Shown here piece by piece: positions 8,028 to 16,246 of a stretch of 35,811 nucleotides of DNA. The stretch's first letter is position 1, and each line of letters begins with the position of its first letter. The stretch is from Planctomicrobium piriforme. Its GTDB lineage: Bacteria > Planctomycetota > Planctomycetia > Pirellulales > UBA1268. The stretch is taken from assembly GCA_945869735.1 (NCBI GenBank), contig CAMBPQ010000029.1, forward strand, positions 1-35,811, written 5' to 3'. Both the position numbers and the translations under genes were made by a program. Below the pieces are notes generated by a model. It made no database searches and was not told where the DNA came from. It worked only from the letters and a program-made list of their open reading frames with translations.

Positions 8028-9238
8028 GCCTGCGGCTCCCGCCCCATCCGATTGCTCCCGGCCGCCTGCAGGCGGACGAGGTTTAAGGCTGTCTTCGTCG
8101 CCCTGGAGGCGGCCAGTTCGAGGCCACCGCCAAGCACGTGCTCGGTCACGGTCGTGCCGTCAGCAGTGGCAATCGCGATGTCGACCGCCTGACGGCCGTC
8201 GGCCGCCGGACGTACGGCGCCCACACCGAGCCCCACGGCCGCGTCAAACTCCCTCCGCGCCCGCTCGGCAAGCGATCGCGGGTCGACGGAGCTCGCTTGT
8301 GACAGGACAATGCCGCCCCGGAATGCCCCGGCGGTCGCTCGTCGCGCGGCCGCCTGCGCGAGCAGCGTCGCGACCCGGCCCGCCGTGCCGACCTCGACGC
8401 TCGCAACCGAGCCCCCGTCCGCGGCGACGGCTGCGAGCGTCGCATCCTCGATCTCGTCGTCTTCGACGCCGTACACAATCACTCCCAGGCATTCGCGGAT
8501 CGTCGCTTCAGTGGGCGCGATCTTCGCCAGGCAGTCGGCCTCGTCGCGGCCGCGGGCGGCGATCCGCAGCGTGATCGTCGCCTCATGGGCGGTGATGCCG
8601 ACGAGCGGATCACGCCCCCGCCGAATGAGGTCGGGAAGCATCGCCTCGACCGTACTCTCGCCCGCTCCAAAACACTTGATCCGGCGCTGCACGATTGTCA
8701 CCCGGCCCGGCATCATGCCGAGCAGCGCCAGCTCCACGGTGTCGCTCCACATCCGCTTCATCTCCGAAGGCACACCCGGCAGGGAGAAGACCCGGCATCG
8801 GCCACCAGCGCGATCGAGATCAATGTCGATACCGGGCGCTGTGCCATCGGGATTGGGGATGATCCGGCTGCCGCGGGGAAACAGCGCCTGCCGCCGGTTC
8901 GACTCCGGCATCGGCGCGTTGCGACGGGTGAATCGAGATTCGACGGCCACCAGCGCCTCCTCCGAGAGGTCCAGCGGCACGCCTGCCACTGCCGCCAACA
9001 CGTCCCGCGTCAGATCGTCGGCCGTGGGACCGAGACCGCCGGTCACCACCACGACGTCGGCTCGGCCGGCGGCTAGGCGAAACGCCTCGATCCCCGCCTC
9101 GAGTGTGTCGGGCACCGTGGTGTGGAACGTCACTGGAATCCCCAGCACGCCCAGTTCGGCCGCCATCCAGCGGCTGTTGGTGTCGAGCCGCTGCCCGGAA
9201 GTCAGTTCGTCCCCGATCGCAATCACTTCGGCGTGCAT
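8024..9238 (-). CDS. cinA: CinA-family protein (MoCF domain plus degenerate C-terminal domain)
   Basis: A 404-aa cytosolic protein with both domains of CinA. The N-terminal MoCF-like (COG1058) half begins MHAEVIAIGDELTSGQ and contains TGGLGPTADDLT at 66-77, typical of CinA ADP-ribose pyrophosphatase modules. The C-terminal ~150 residues occupy the place of the CinA NMN deamidase domain, and the terminal segment with ATKTALNLVRL fits. The hallmark AESCTGG segment, which carries active-site residues in NMN deamidases, is replaced by SVEVGTAG around 280-287, so deamidase activity is doubtful. The family takes part in pyridine nucleotide recycling and was named for competence and damage induction. 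It heads a two-gene operon with the HtrA protease. Confidence 0.88.
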   Translation of the reverse strand: MHAEVIAIGDELTSGQRLDTNSRWMAAELGVLGIPVTFHTTVPDTLEAGIEAFRLAAGRADVVVVTGGLGPTADDLTRDVLAAVAGVPLDLSEEALVAVESRFTRRNAPMPESNRRQALFPRGSRIIPNPDGTAPGIDIDLDRAGGRCRVFSLPGVPSEMKRMWSDTVELALLGMMPGRVTIVQRRIKCFGAGESTVEAMLPDLIRRGRDPLVGITAHEATITLRIAARGRDEADCLAKIAPTEATIRECLGVIVYGVEDDEIEDATLAAVAADGGSVASVEVGTAGRVATLLAQAAARRATAGAFRGGIVLSQASSVDPRSLAERARREFDAAVGLGVGAVRPAADGRQAVDIAIATADGTTVTEHVLGGGLELAASRATKTALNLVRLQAAGSNRMGREPQA

Positions 9239-9378
9239 CGTGCGTCGACAGGCTCCCTCGGCGGCGGCCCCACGCGGCCACCCATCACCACCCCTCTATA
9301 CACTCCGCGAAGCGCCGCGAACAGCCGCGGCGGACGCGGGGCTGGCCGCTTTCGACGTGTGCGGGAACAATACCGACC

Positions 9379-10572
9379 ATGCACATCGGACTTCTCGGCA
9401 GCGACGCGAGGATGGCGGAGATCGTGGCGGCAGCCATCCGCCGCCAAGACCGGGTCGTAGCGACCTGGGGAATCGACGACACGCACCTGCCCCGGGTCGC
9501 CTCTTGGGAATCGCTGCTCGACCCGGCCACCTGCGACGTGGTGCTCGTGGGCTCCGACGGCTGGGACCCATCGCGGGCCGACGCAGTCCGCGCCCTGGTG
9601 CAGGCCGGCCGACCGCTCGTGCTCGCACAGCCGCTCGAGCTCTCAATGCTCTGGGCCTACGAGCTCGACATGATCCGCCGCGACACCGGGAGCCTGCTCA
9701 TCCCTTGTCTACCCGAACGGCTGCATCCCTTCGTGGGCCGGCTTCGTGAGACAATCACAGCGGCACTCGCCGGCGTCGGCGACCAGGGCCCGGCGGAATC
9801 CCTCTTGCTCGAGCGCCGGATGCCAGAGCGGACGCGGGACGCAGTGCTCTCGCAGCTCTCCCGCGATGCCGACCTCATCCGGGCAATCGTCGGCGACCCG
9901 ACGAGGCTCTCGACGCTGGGCTCCGCCTCCCCGGATTCGGCATGGAACACGCTTGCCGTCGGCTTCACCAGCCCGACTCAGCTGCCCGTCCGTTGGCAGG
10001 TGGCCCCGGGCACCGAATCAGGGCTGACGCTGCGGCTTCAGGCAGCCCGCAGCGCGGTCGTGGTTGATGCCCCTGACGATTCCGCACGGCCGTGGACCTG
10101 GTCTGGCACGGCCGTCGATGTGGCCAGTTTCGACCGCGGTGCCACGATGCTCGCGGTGATCGATCGCACTCTGGCGGGCAAGGCCGCAGTGGCGGACGAT
10201 GGCGAGGCTGCCACCTGGGCCGATGCGGCGCGGGCGATCGAGCTCGCCGAGACCGTGCCGCGGAGCCTCGCCAGGGGCCGTGCGATCGACCTCCATCGGG
10301 AGGAGTTCTCAGAGATGGGCACCTTTCGCGGCACGATGGCCTCGCTGGGCTGCGGACTGATCATGGCCGCGCTGATGGTCATCGTCGTCGCCACGCTGCT
10401 GGCGGGGATCGCGCAGGAGTTTGGCTGGAAAATCGTCGGCACCGTGGCCGACTCCTGGCCCATGATCGTGCTTGTGGTGCTGGGCATCTTCCTCACCCTG
10501 CAACTGCTTCCACTTCTCGTGGGGGCCGACCGCAACGATGACGGCCCCGCTGCCCCGGACGGCGGAACATGA
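9379..10572 (+). CDS. Gfo/Idh/MocA-like Rossmann protein with C-terminal membrane hairpin
   Basis: A 397-aa protein. Residues 1-125 resemble the NAD(P)-binding half of Gfo/Idh/MocA oxidoreductases: MHIGLLGSD at the nucleotide-binding turn, then a CDVVLVGS strand and a helix leading to GRPLVLAQP, in the position of the family's KP-containing motif. The Gly-rich turn and the catalytic Lys are not canonical, so dehydrogenase activity is uncertain. The middle (~130-310) is unrecognised. Two long hydrophobic segments at ~321-343 and ~357-382 end the protein, which would tether the Rossmann domain to the cytoplasmic face. The ATG at 9379 is preferred over upstream in-frame codons, whose residues are Arg/Pro-rich. 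It is divergent from cinA. Confidence 0.65.
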   Translation: MHIGLLGSDARMAEIVAAAIRRQDRVVATWGIDDTHLPRVASWESLLDPATCDVVLVGSDGWDPSRADAVRALVQAGRPLVLAQPLELSMLWAYELDMIRRDTGSLLIPCLPERLHPFVGRLRETITAALAGVGDQGPAESLLLERRMPERTRDAVLSQLSRDADLIRAIVGDPTRLSTLGSASPDSAWNTLAVGFTSPTQLPVRWQVAPGTESGLTLRLQAARSAVVVDAPDDSARPWTWSGTAVDVASFDRGATMLAVIDRTLAGKAAVADDGEAATWADAARAIELAETVPRSLARGRAIDLHREEFSEMGTFRGTMASLGCGLIMAALMVIVVATLLAGIAQEFGWKIVGTVADSWPMIVLVVLGIFLTLQLLPLLVGADRNDDGPAAPDGGT

Positions 10573-10769
10573 ATCATTTCCCGGGCGGCGGCATGTTTTT
10601 CCGCGTCGCCCCTCCGACCATCCGCCGGGCCCCTCGGCTGGGAAAGTGTGCCGGCTGGCGGGCGCCTGATGAATCGCCGGGGCGCAGAGGTCGATCCTTT
10701 CTCCAGCGGTGTGGGGTCGCTGGCCGGTAGGCGGCGAATCACCCGACTGGACGGGGGAGTCAAATCTGC

Positions 10770-12080
10770 ATGCGGTGTCCGACGGCTTTCCTGCCGCTGG
10801 TTGTGGTCGCGGTCGCCGCGCTCGCATGCCCACCCGCCGAGGCTGAGTCTCGCCGCACAGCCATTGTGCAGGCCATCGAGTCACAACGTGATTCGGTCGT
10901 TAACATCCACGGCCAGAAGGTCGTGGGCGGTGATGCCGGCGACGAGAGCCAGCTCCGCCGCGTCAACGGGATGGGCACGGGTGTGGTTGTCGATCCGCAT
11001 GGGTACGTGGTAACCAACTATCACGTGGTGGAGGGCGTGCGGCGAATCGAGGTCACGCTCGCCTCCGGCAAGACGACCTCTGCCACGCTCGTGTCGCACG
11101 ACCCGCGGACCGACCTCGCCGTGATCAGGCTCGAGACTGACGAATGCCTGCCGGTCGCATCCATCGGCACTTCGGCCGACCTGATGATCGGTGAGACGGT
11201 GCTCGCCCTCGGAAATGCCTATGGCTACGAGCACACCGTCACTCGCGGCATCGTCTCGGCCCTGCACCGCAACGTGGAGGTGAGCCGCACCCAGCGGTAT
11301 GAAGACCTCATCCAGACCGACGCCAGCATCAACCCCGGCAACTCGGGCGGACCGCTCCTCAACATCAATGGCGAAGTGATCGGCATCAACGTGGCGGTCC
11401 GAGCCGGTGCCCAAGGCATCGGGTTCGCGATTCCGATCGACCGGGTGCTCGACGTGGTCTCGAGGCTCCTCTCGGCCGAACGGATCGACCACACCTGGCA
11501 CGGCCTCGTCGTCCGTGGGGACGCCCCGCGGGGCGCCGTGGTGGAGGCAGTCCATCGCGAGAGTCCGGCCGAAAGGCTGGGCATGCGGGCGGGCGACCTG
11601 ATCACGAAGATCGACGACGTGACCGTGTCGCATCAGCTCGACGTCGAGCGGGCCATGCTCGGACGCAAGGTGGGCGAGAGCGTGGCTGTGACCGTCGTAA
11701 GAGCGGGCGCCGCCGAGCGGTTCGACCTCCCGCTGGCGGAGGTCCGCCGCGACGCCGTGTCGCTCGACGACCGCTGCTGGGCAGAGATTGGCTTGCGACT
11801 CCAGCTCGTGCCAGCCGCCAAGATTCAGAAGCTCCAGGCCCGCTACCGCGGCGGGATGCTCGTGACCGCTGTCCGCGACGGTGGCCCCGCCAGCGAGCAG
11901 GGCATCCAGGAGGGCGACATCCTCGTCGGGCTCCACGTGTGGGAGACGATCGCACCCGAGAACATCGCCTACATCCTCGACAAGGCGGTGGAGGATCACC
12001 TCAACCCAATCAAGTTCTATGTGCTCCGCGGCCGCGAAACGCTCTTCGGTGAAATCGTCTCAGACACGGTCCGCCGCTGA
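10770..12080 (+). CDS. secreted HtrA/DegP-type serine protease with two PDZ domains
   Basis: A 436-aa periplasmic protease. A Sec signal peptide (MRCPTAFLPLVVVAVAALAC, likely cleaved after the AEA at 23-25) precedes the trypsin-like domain. The triad is complete: H85 in TNYHVV, D115 in TDLAVI, S192 in GNSGGP. PDZ1 spans ~243-322 and PDZ2 ~337-428, the DegP/DegQ plan. This contrasts with the single-PDZ anchored paralogue at 6918-8027. A GGGGGA ribosome-binding site precedes the ATG. About 197 nt separate it from the upstream gene and its own 3' gap is full of palindromes, so it may be monocistronic. The role in envelope protein quality control is inferred from the family. Confidence 0.93.
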   Translation: MRCPTAFLPLVVVAVAALACPPAEAESRRTAIVQAIESQRDSVVNIHGQKVVGGDAGDESQLRRVNGMGTGVVVDPHGYVVTNYHVVEGVRRIEVTLASGKTTSATLVSHDPRTDLAVIRLETDECLPVASIGTSADLMIGETVLALGNAYGYEHTVTRGIVSALHRNVEVSRTQRYEDLIQTDASINPGNSGGPLLNINGEVIGINVAVRAGAQGIGFAIPIDRVLDVVSRLLSAERIDHTWHGLVVRGDAPRGAVVEAVHRESPAERLGMRAGDLITKIDDVTVSHQLDVERAMLGRKVGESVAVTVVRAGAAERFDLPLAEVRRDAVSLDDRCWAEIGLRLQLVPAAKIQKLQARYRGGMLVTAVRDGGPASEQGIQEGDILVGLHVWETIAPENIAYILDKAVEDHLNPIKFYVLRGRETLFGEIVSDTVRR

Positions 12081-12090
12081 CGGTCGCTCA

Positions 12091-12148
12091 CGCGTGGGGC
12101 TTCTTGGAGGCACCCGACGCAGCGCCTCCCGTCAGGAAGCCCCACGCG
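12091..12148 (+). repeat. long imperfect palindrome downstream of htrA
   Basis: CGCGTGGGGCTTC (12091-12103) pairs perfectly with GAAGCCCCACGCG (12136-12148). Inside it, GGAGGC (12106-12111) pairs with GCCTCC (12124-12129). The structure starts 10 nt after the htrA stop, so it could act as a 3' stabiliser or terminator. No T-tract follows. Its right arm is shared with the next repeat unit, so the two hairpins are mutually exclusive. Confidence 0.7.
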
Positions 12149-12165
12149 CAAGCGTGGGGAATACG
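12135..12165 (+). repeat. 31-nt REP-like unit 1
   Basis: The unit has ends GGAAGCCC and GGGAATACG around a 14-nt core. It folds as CCCCACGC-GCAA-GCGTGGGG, an 8-bp stem closed by a GNRA-type tetraloop. The same ends at the same spacing recur in inverse orientation at 12210-12240. Confidence 0.65.
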
Positions 12166-12209
12166 CCCCCCACCCCGCTCCGCTCCGCGCCACGCCAGCG
12201 GTCGCCATC

Positions 12210-12240
12210 CGTATTCCCGTCGCCCGCGCTGCGGGCTTCC
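12210..12240 (-). repeat. 31-nt REP-like unit 2 (inverted)
   Basis: Read on the minus strand it has the same 8-nt GGAAGCCC and 9-nt GGGAATACG ends as unit 1 and the same total length. The core differs and folds as GCCCGC-AGC-GCGGGC. It lies 31 nt upstream of the thiL start. The two units together form an inverted pair like a BIME. Confidence 0.65.
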
Positions 12241-12271
12241 CGGACGCATCCCTGCGGCGACAATCGTTCGT

Positions 12272-13210
12272 ATGGAACTCGACTTCGTCGCCGGGCTGCT
12301 CGCCCGCATTCCTCCCGATCCACGACTCGAGGTGCCCCCCGGCGACGACGCAGCCGTGCTTCGGCCAACGGCCGGGCGGCGCACCGTCGTCACCGTCGAC
12401 ATGCTCATGGAAGGCGTTGATTTCATTCTCGGGCCAGACTGCCCACCACGGCTCGTGGGCCGCAAGGCGCTCGCCGTGAATCTCAGTGATCTGGCCGCGA
12501 TGGCCGCGCGGCCGGAGGCGGCGGTTGTGGCCGTCTCGCTGCCGCACCGCCACGGCGACGCGCTCGGCCGCGGCCTGCTCGATGGCATCCTCGAACTGGC
12601 GGCCGAGCACGGTGTCACGCTCGCCGGCGGCGACACCAACTCCTGGGATGGCCCGCTCGTGATCAGCGTCACGGTGATTGGCAGCGTGCCGCCCGGCCGG
12701 GCATGGCGACGTGACGGCGCCATGCCTGGCGACCTGCTCGTTGTCAGCGGCACCTGCGGAGGGAGCCTGCTCGCCCGCCATCTCGCCGTAACGCCCCGAT
12801 GCCACGAGGCACTCGCGATCGCGGAGCGGTTCACGGTTCATGCCGCGATCGACGTCAGTGACGGCCTTTCACTCGACGTGGCCCGCTTGATGCAGGCCAG
12901 CGGCACCGCGGCAGTGCTCGATCTCACGGCGATTCCGATTCACCCCGATGCCGTCGTGATGGCGGCGCAGCCGGGCGACGGCCGCAGCCCACTCGATCAT
13001 GCCCTCGCCGATGGGGAAGATTTCGAACTGGTGCTGGCGTTGCCACCCGAGGAGGCCCGGCGGCTCGTTGCCGAAGCGCCTACCATGGTCGGCACGCCGT
13101 TCACGATCATCGGAGAGGTCGTGAGCGGATCGGGGCTCGCCGCGCGGGCCGCCGATGGCACGGTCGCACCACTCGAACCGCGGGGTTACATCCATGACTT
13201 CGGTGCCTGA
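12272..13210 (+). CDS. thiL: thiamine-monophosphate kinase
   Basis: A 312-aa cytosolic enzyme that phosphorylates thiamine monophosphate to thiamine diphosphate with ATP. It has the PurM/ThiL fold signatures: PGDDAAV at 23-29, D43 with MLMEGVDF (the usual DxxxEGVHF metal/substrate region), NLSDLAAMAA at 70-79, LAGGDTNSWDG in the middle and DVSDGLSLDV in the C-terminal domain. Length is normal (~310-330). The ATG at 12272 is chosen because translation upstream runs through the REP-like palindromes and gives no ThiL-like sequence. The last 17 nt overlap tsaE, so the two are coupled. The call is confident from the motif set. Confidence 0.93.
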   Translation: MELDFVAGLLARIPPDPRLEVPPGDDAAVLRPTAGRRTVVTVDMLMEGVDFILGPDCPPRLVGRKALAVNLSDLAAMAARPEAAVVAVSLPHRHGDALGRGLLDGILELAAEHGVTLAGGDTNSWDGPLVISVTVIGSVPPGRAWRRDGAMPGDLLVVSGTCGGSLLARHLAVTPRCHEALAIAERFTVHAAIDVSDGLSLDVARLMQASGTAAVLDLTAIPIHPDAVVMAAQPGDGRSPLDHALADGEDFELVLALPPEEARRLVAEAPTMVGTPFTIIGEVVSGSGLAARAADGTVAPLEPRGYIHDFGA

Positions 13211-13757
13211 CGACCCGCTGTCTTTCATCGGTCACGTGGCGGTGCATGTGGCGAACGAACAGTCGCTACTCCCACTCACCGCCCGCCTCATCGAGATTCT
13301 GCCGCGGCCTGCGTTCCTCGCGCTCCACGGCGATCTGGGTGCCGGAAAGACCACGTTCGTGAAGGCAGTGGCCGGAGCCGCGGGCATCGATCCCGCGGAG
13401 GTCGTGAGCCCGACGTTTGGCCTCGTGCACGAGCACGCAGGCCCCGGGGCCGCCATCCTTCACGCCGATATGTATCGCCTACAAAGCGCCGATGACCTCC
13501 TGGAAATCGGCTGGCACGACGCCGTCGCCCGGGCCACCTGGGTGTTTGTCGAATGGCCGGAGCGAATCGCCGCGGCGTTGCCCGCCGACAGGCTGGACGT
13601 GACGCTCACGATCGATTCACCAACCGCCCGCACGATCGTGTTCACTAGCCGCGGTCCGCGGCACGACGCCGTGATCGACGCGTTGTTGTCCGCGAAAGAG
13701 CCGAGAAATTCCCTGAGCGGCGACACGCCTCAGAGCACGAGTTTTCGGACCGCGTGA
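13194..13757 (+). CDS. tsaE: tRNA threonylcarbamoyladenosine (t6A) biosynthesis ATPase TsaE
   Basis: A 187-aa P-loop protein of the TsaE (YjeE) family, which works with TsaB and TsaD in making t6A at position 37 of ANN-decoding tRNAs. Visible motifs are the Walker A GDLGAGKTT at 46-54, SPTF at 72-75, LHADMYRL at 89-96 and FVEWPER at 118-124, all diagnostic. The C-terminal ~40 residues extend past the usual core. It starts inside the 3' end of thiL (17-nt overlap). Its 3' end overlaps the convergent isochorismatase-family gene by 28 nt, which makes antisense interference at the termini possible. Confidence 0.94.
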   Translation: MTSVPDDPLSFIGHVAVHVANEQSLLPLTARLIEILPRPAFLALHGDLGAGKTTFVKAVAGAAGIDPAEVVSPTFGLVHEHAGPGAAILHADMYRLQSADDLLEIGWHDAVARATWVFVEWPERIAAALPADRLDVTLTIDSPTARTIVFTSRGPRHDAVIDALLSAKEPRNSLSGDTPQSTSFRTA

Positions 13758-14263
13758 AACTGCGGATGCTCGGCGGTGCGACACCATTCGAAGAGCACCG
13801 CCTCGGTCGTGATGAGAATGGCTCCCGACGACTCCAGCCGACGCAAGGCCACGTCGTGGTCGATGGCGTGCCGCGACGCCACGGCATCGACCGCCACAAA
13901 CACAGCGTAGCCCCGTGTGAGGAGGTCGAACGCCGTCTGCGCGACACAGACATGTGTCTCGAGGCCACAGAGCACGACGCTGGCCACACCGGCCGGAATC
14001 GACCCGGCGAAGGCTTCACAGCCGCAGCAACTAAACGCCATTTTCGGCACCGCAGGCGGCAAAACGGCGGCGAGCGGCGGGGCCGTGGGCCCAAGTCCCT
14101 TGGGGTATTGCTCCGTGAGCACCGTGGCGACGCCCAGCAGCCGCGCCGCCTCGGCGAGCCGCCCGCAACGGGCGATCAACCGGTCAGCGTCGGCCAGCGC
14201 CGGGAGCAGTCGCTCTTGGACATCGATCACGCAGAGCAACGACGTGGCGGGATCAAGTCGCAT
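13730..14263 (-). CDS. isochorismatase-family cysteine hydrolase
   Basis: A 177-aa cytosolic hydrolase of the isochorismatase/nicotinamidase superfamily. The catalytic triad is visible as D14 (CVIDVQERL), K74 (VPKMAFS) and C106 in GLETHVCV, with the cis-peptide region just before the Cys. EQYPKGLG at ~51-58 is typical of the YcaC/ISOC1-like branch. The substrate cannot be told from sequence. Nicotinamidase is unlikely because the metal-binding DxHxxxH segment is absent. The gene is last in the minus-strand run with ftsQ, murB and the Mur-like ligase (24 nt after ftsQ), though no functional link to peptidoglycan is evident. It converges on and overlaps tsaE. Confidence 0.85.
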   Translation of the reverse strand: MRLDPATSLLCVIDVQERLLPALADADRLIARCGRLAEAARLLGVATVLTEQYPKGLGPTAPPLAAVLPPAVPKMAFSCCGCEAFAGSIPAGVASVVLCGLETHVCVAQTAFDLLTRGYAVFVAVDAVASRHAIDHDVALRRLESSGAILITTEAVLFEWCRTAEHPQFHAVRKLVL

Positions 14264-14287
14264 CGCAAGGACTCCAGAGCGAGCGGG

Positions 14288-15172
14288 TCAGCCGGCGGGA
14301 ATCGAGGGCACTGCTGGTGGTGTCTCGGGTTCGGTGGTGAGGTCGACCGTCGTGCCCGACACTCCTTCTTTGGGCAACGCCCGCAGACGAGCGATTTTGG
14401 TGGCTGCCGTTGGCTCACCCGGTCGCTCATGCCCTGGTGCCGATCCAAAGACGATCATCCTTCCCGCGGCACCGACCAACTGCCAGGCCTGCACCTCGCC
14501 CTCCTTGCCGAGCGTGGGCCGGCACTCGATGAGCCCGAGCGGCTCCCAGTCAGGGCCCAACACCGCGGCCAGCGCCGCCCCCTGCCCCACCACGGGATCG
14601 CCCCACGGAAAACCCACCGTCCCTTGAGGCCCCGAGGCCACACCGCTGATCTTTGGATAGGCGGCGGCCACCTCGGCGGTGAAGTCGTCGCTGGGCAGGA
14701 CGACCCCCTCGGCGTCGATGGCGAGCAGCCCGCCGGGCACCCCCACCATAGCCACCGGCTCGCGACACCGCACCTGCACCCGCGCACCGGCCGGATGCCG
14801 TACCTCCACAGAGACCACCTCCCGCACCCAAGGGTGCATGTCAAACGCCCGCGCGAGCCGACGGACGAGCTCAGGATCGTCAAGCGGCAGCCCGTCGGCG
14901 AGGCTCGCGTCGCGAAGCGCCTCCAGTTTGAGATCACCACGGATCCACGGCGCCACGCCCTCGAGTTGGATCGCGTCGAGATGGAGTACGAGGTCGGCGT
15001 CACCCCGCACGCGTTCGCCGAGCTGCGACCATGCCATCCAGCCGCTGAGCACCGCCGCTACGACGACGACAAGCGCTGCGAGGCCTGCCCTGTGCTCATT
15101 GAGAAAGCGAACGAGACCGCTTACCGTTGGCGGCTCGGTCGGCTGGTCGCGGCGGCGTGGCGGAGGATTCAT
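14288..15172 (-). CDS. FtsQ-like single-pass POTRA protein
   Basis: A 294-aa bitopic protein: Arg/Pro-rich cytoplasmic tail, one membrane helix at ~30-48, then an extracytoplasmic part. The region around 60-140, with MHPWVREVVSVEVRHPAGARVQV and VPGGLLAIDAEGVVLP (the latter near 150-165), matches the POTRA-to-beta transition of FtsQ/DivIB, where a conserved strand after the POTRA domain ends in a phrase like yyLID.G.vl. It sits directly after murB (22-nt gap), as ftsQ does in dcw clusters. FtsQ bridges FtsK and FtsBL in the divisome. Most planctomycetes are reported to lack FtsZ, so its role here is open. The C-terminus (~265-294) is Pro/Thr-rich and probably disordered. Confidence 0.75.
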   Translation of the reverse strand: MNPPPRRRDQPTEPPTVSGLVRFLNEHRAGLAALVVVVAAVLSGWMAWSQLGERVRGDADLVLHLDAIQLEGVAPWIRGDLKLEALRDASLADGLPLDDPELVRRLARAFDMHPWVREVVSVEVRHPAGARVQVRCREPVAMVGVPGGLLAIDAEGVVLPSDDFTAEVAAAYPKISGVASGPQGTVGFPWGDPVVGQGAALAAVLGPDWEPLGLIECRPTLGKEGEVQAWQLVGAAGRMIVFGSAPGHERPGEPTAATKIARLRALPKEGVSGTTVDLTTEPETPPAVPSIPAG

Positions 15173-15194
15173 GGCACCCGGGGATCAACCCGAC

Positions 15195-16124
15195 TCACCA
15201 GACCTCGATCTGGGGCGTCAGCTCGATGCCGAGCTTCTCACGCACCCGCGCCCGCACAGTCTCGACCAGCGTGCGAACATCGTCGTCAGAGCAATGCGGA
15301 CCAGCCACAACGAAGTTTGCGTGCGGCGCGTAGACGGCGGCGTCTCCCGCACGCAGATCCCGCGCTCCAGCCTGTGACACGAGCGATTCCGCGGTGGTCC
15401 CCAGCGGATCCTTGAACATCATGGCGACGCTCCGTGTGCCGCTCGGCTGTGCCGAGCGGCCAACGATCCACTGCTTCTGCATCCGTTTCGTGAGCAGGGC
15501 CGGATCCTCCTCGTCGAGGTCGAGTCGGCAGCCGATGATGGTGCAGTCGTCAAGGTTGCTCCACCGCGCCTCAAAGGCCAGCCGCGCACGTTCGCGAACC
15601 TCGAGCGTGCCGTCGCCGAGCATCACCGTCACGTCGGCGACTCGCTCCCCGATGTCGCCACCATGTCCGCCGGCATTGCCGACGAGAGCCCCACCAATGG
15701 TGCCCGGCACGTCGACGAGTGTCTCCAGACCGCTCAGGCCCGCCTGCACCGCAGCCGACACCACATGCACGAGTTTCGCGCCGGCGCCAACCCGGATGAC
15801 GGGCGACTCCACGTGGATGCCACAGAACGACGGAGCGGAAAGCCTCACGACCATGCCGGCAAAGCCCGCGCCGGGAACGAGCACGTTCGAACCGCCGCCT
15901 ATGACACGCAACGGGATGTTCTTCTCGTGGCACCGTTTCACCACGCGGGCCAAGGCCTCGACATCGACCGGCTCGCAGAAAAACTCAGCCGCCCCGCCGA
16001 TTCCGAGCCAGGTGTGATGGGCCAGTGGCTCGAGGCAGGAGACGGCCACCCCGAGATCGTCAAACGGCGTGGCGGCCGAGAGCCTTGGCTCGGCAGCAGG
16101 TGTCGATCGGGAACGCTGATTCAT
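15195..16124 (-). CDS. murB: UDP-N-acetylenolpyruvoylglucosamine reductase
   Basis: A 309-aa FAD enzyme that reduces UDP-GlcNAc-enolpyruvate to UDP-MurNAc. The FAD-binding domain shows LGIGGAAEFF at 40-49, IGGGSNVLV at 75-83 and the GTIGGALVGNAG loop at 141-152. The substrate domain has QPSGTRSVAMMFKDP, where S232 is at the catalytic serine position, and the C-terminal PQIEVW supplies the catalytic Glu (E307). The shorter length fits a type II MurB. Two Met replace residues usually seen next to the Ser (normally GSVFKNP), a mild divergence. It lies between the Mur ligase homologue and the FtsQ-like gene, consistent with a dcw remnant. Confidence 0.93.
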   Translation of the reverse strand: MNQRSRSTPAAEPRLSAATPFDDLGVAVSCLEPLAHHTWLGIGGAAEFFCEPVDVEALARVVKRCHEKNIPLRVIGGGSNVLVPGAGFAGMVVRLSAPSFCGIHVESPVIRVGAGAKLVHVVSAAVQAGLSGLETLVDVPGTIGGALVGNAGGHGGDIGERVADVTVMLGDGTLEVRERARLAFEARWSNLDDCTIIGCRLDLDEEDPALLTKRMQKQWIVGRSAQPSGTRSVAMMFKDPLGTTAESLVSQAGARDLRAGDAAVYAPHANFVVAGPHCSDDDVRTLVETVRARVREKLGIELTPQIEVW

Positions 16125-16246
16125 CGCTCTGATTCCTCACGGCCCGCGACCGCCCCGGCCGGCGGACGGGTTCGGCGCGGCACTCACGCAGATAGATTGT
16201 GCCTCACCACGCGGTCCATCGTCCATGCCTCTCCCGCACGGGCGGC

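Noticed and set aside
13754-15415. 553-codon + strand open frame across isochorismatase, ftsQ and murB
   Set aside because: It runs antisense through three genes with clear motifs and has low-complexity Arg/His composition. It is a shadow frame.
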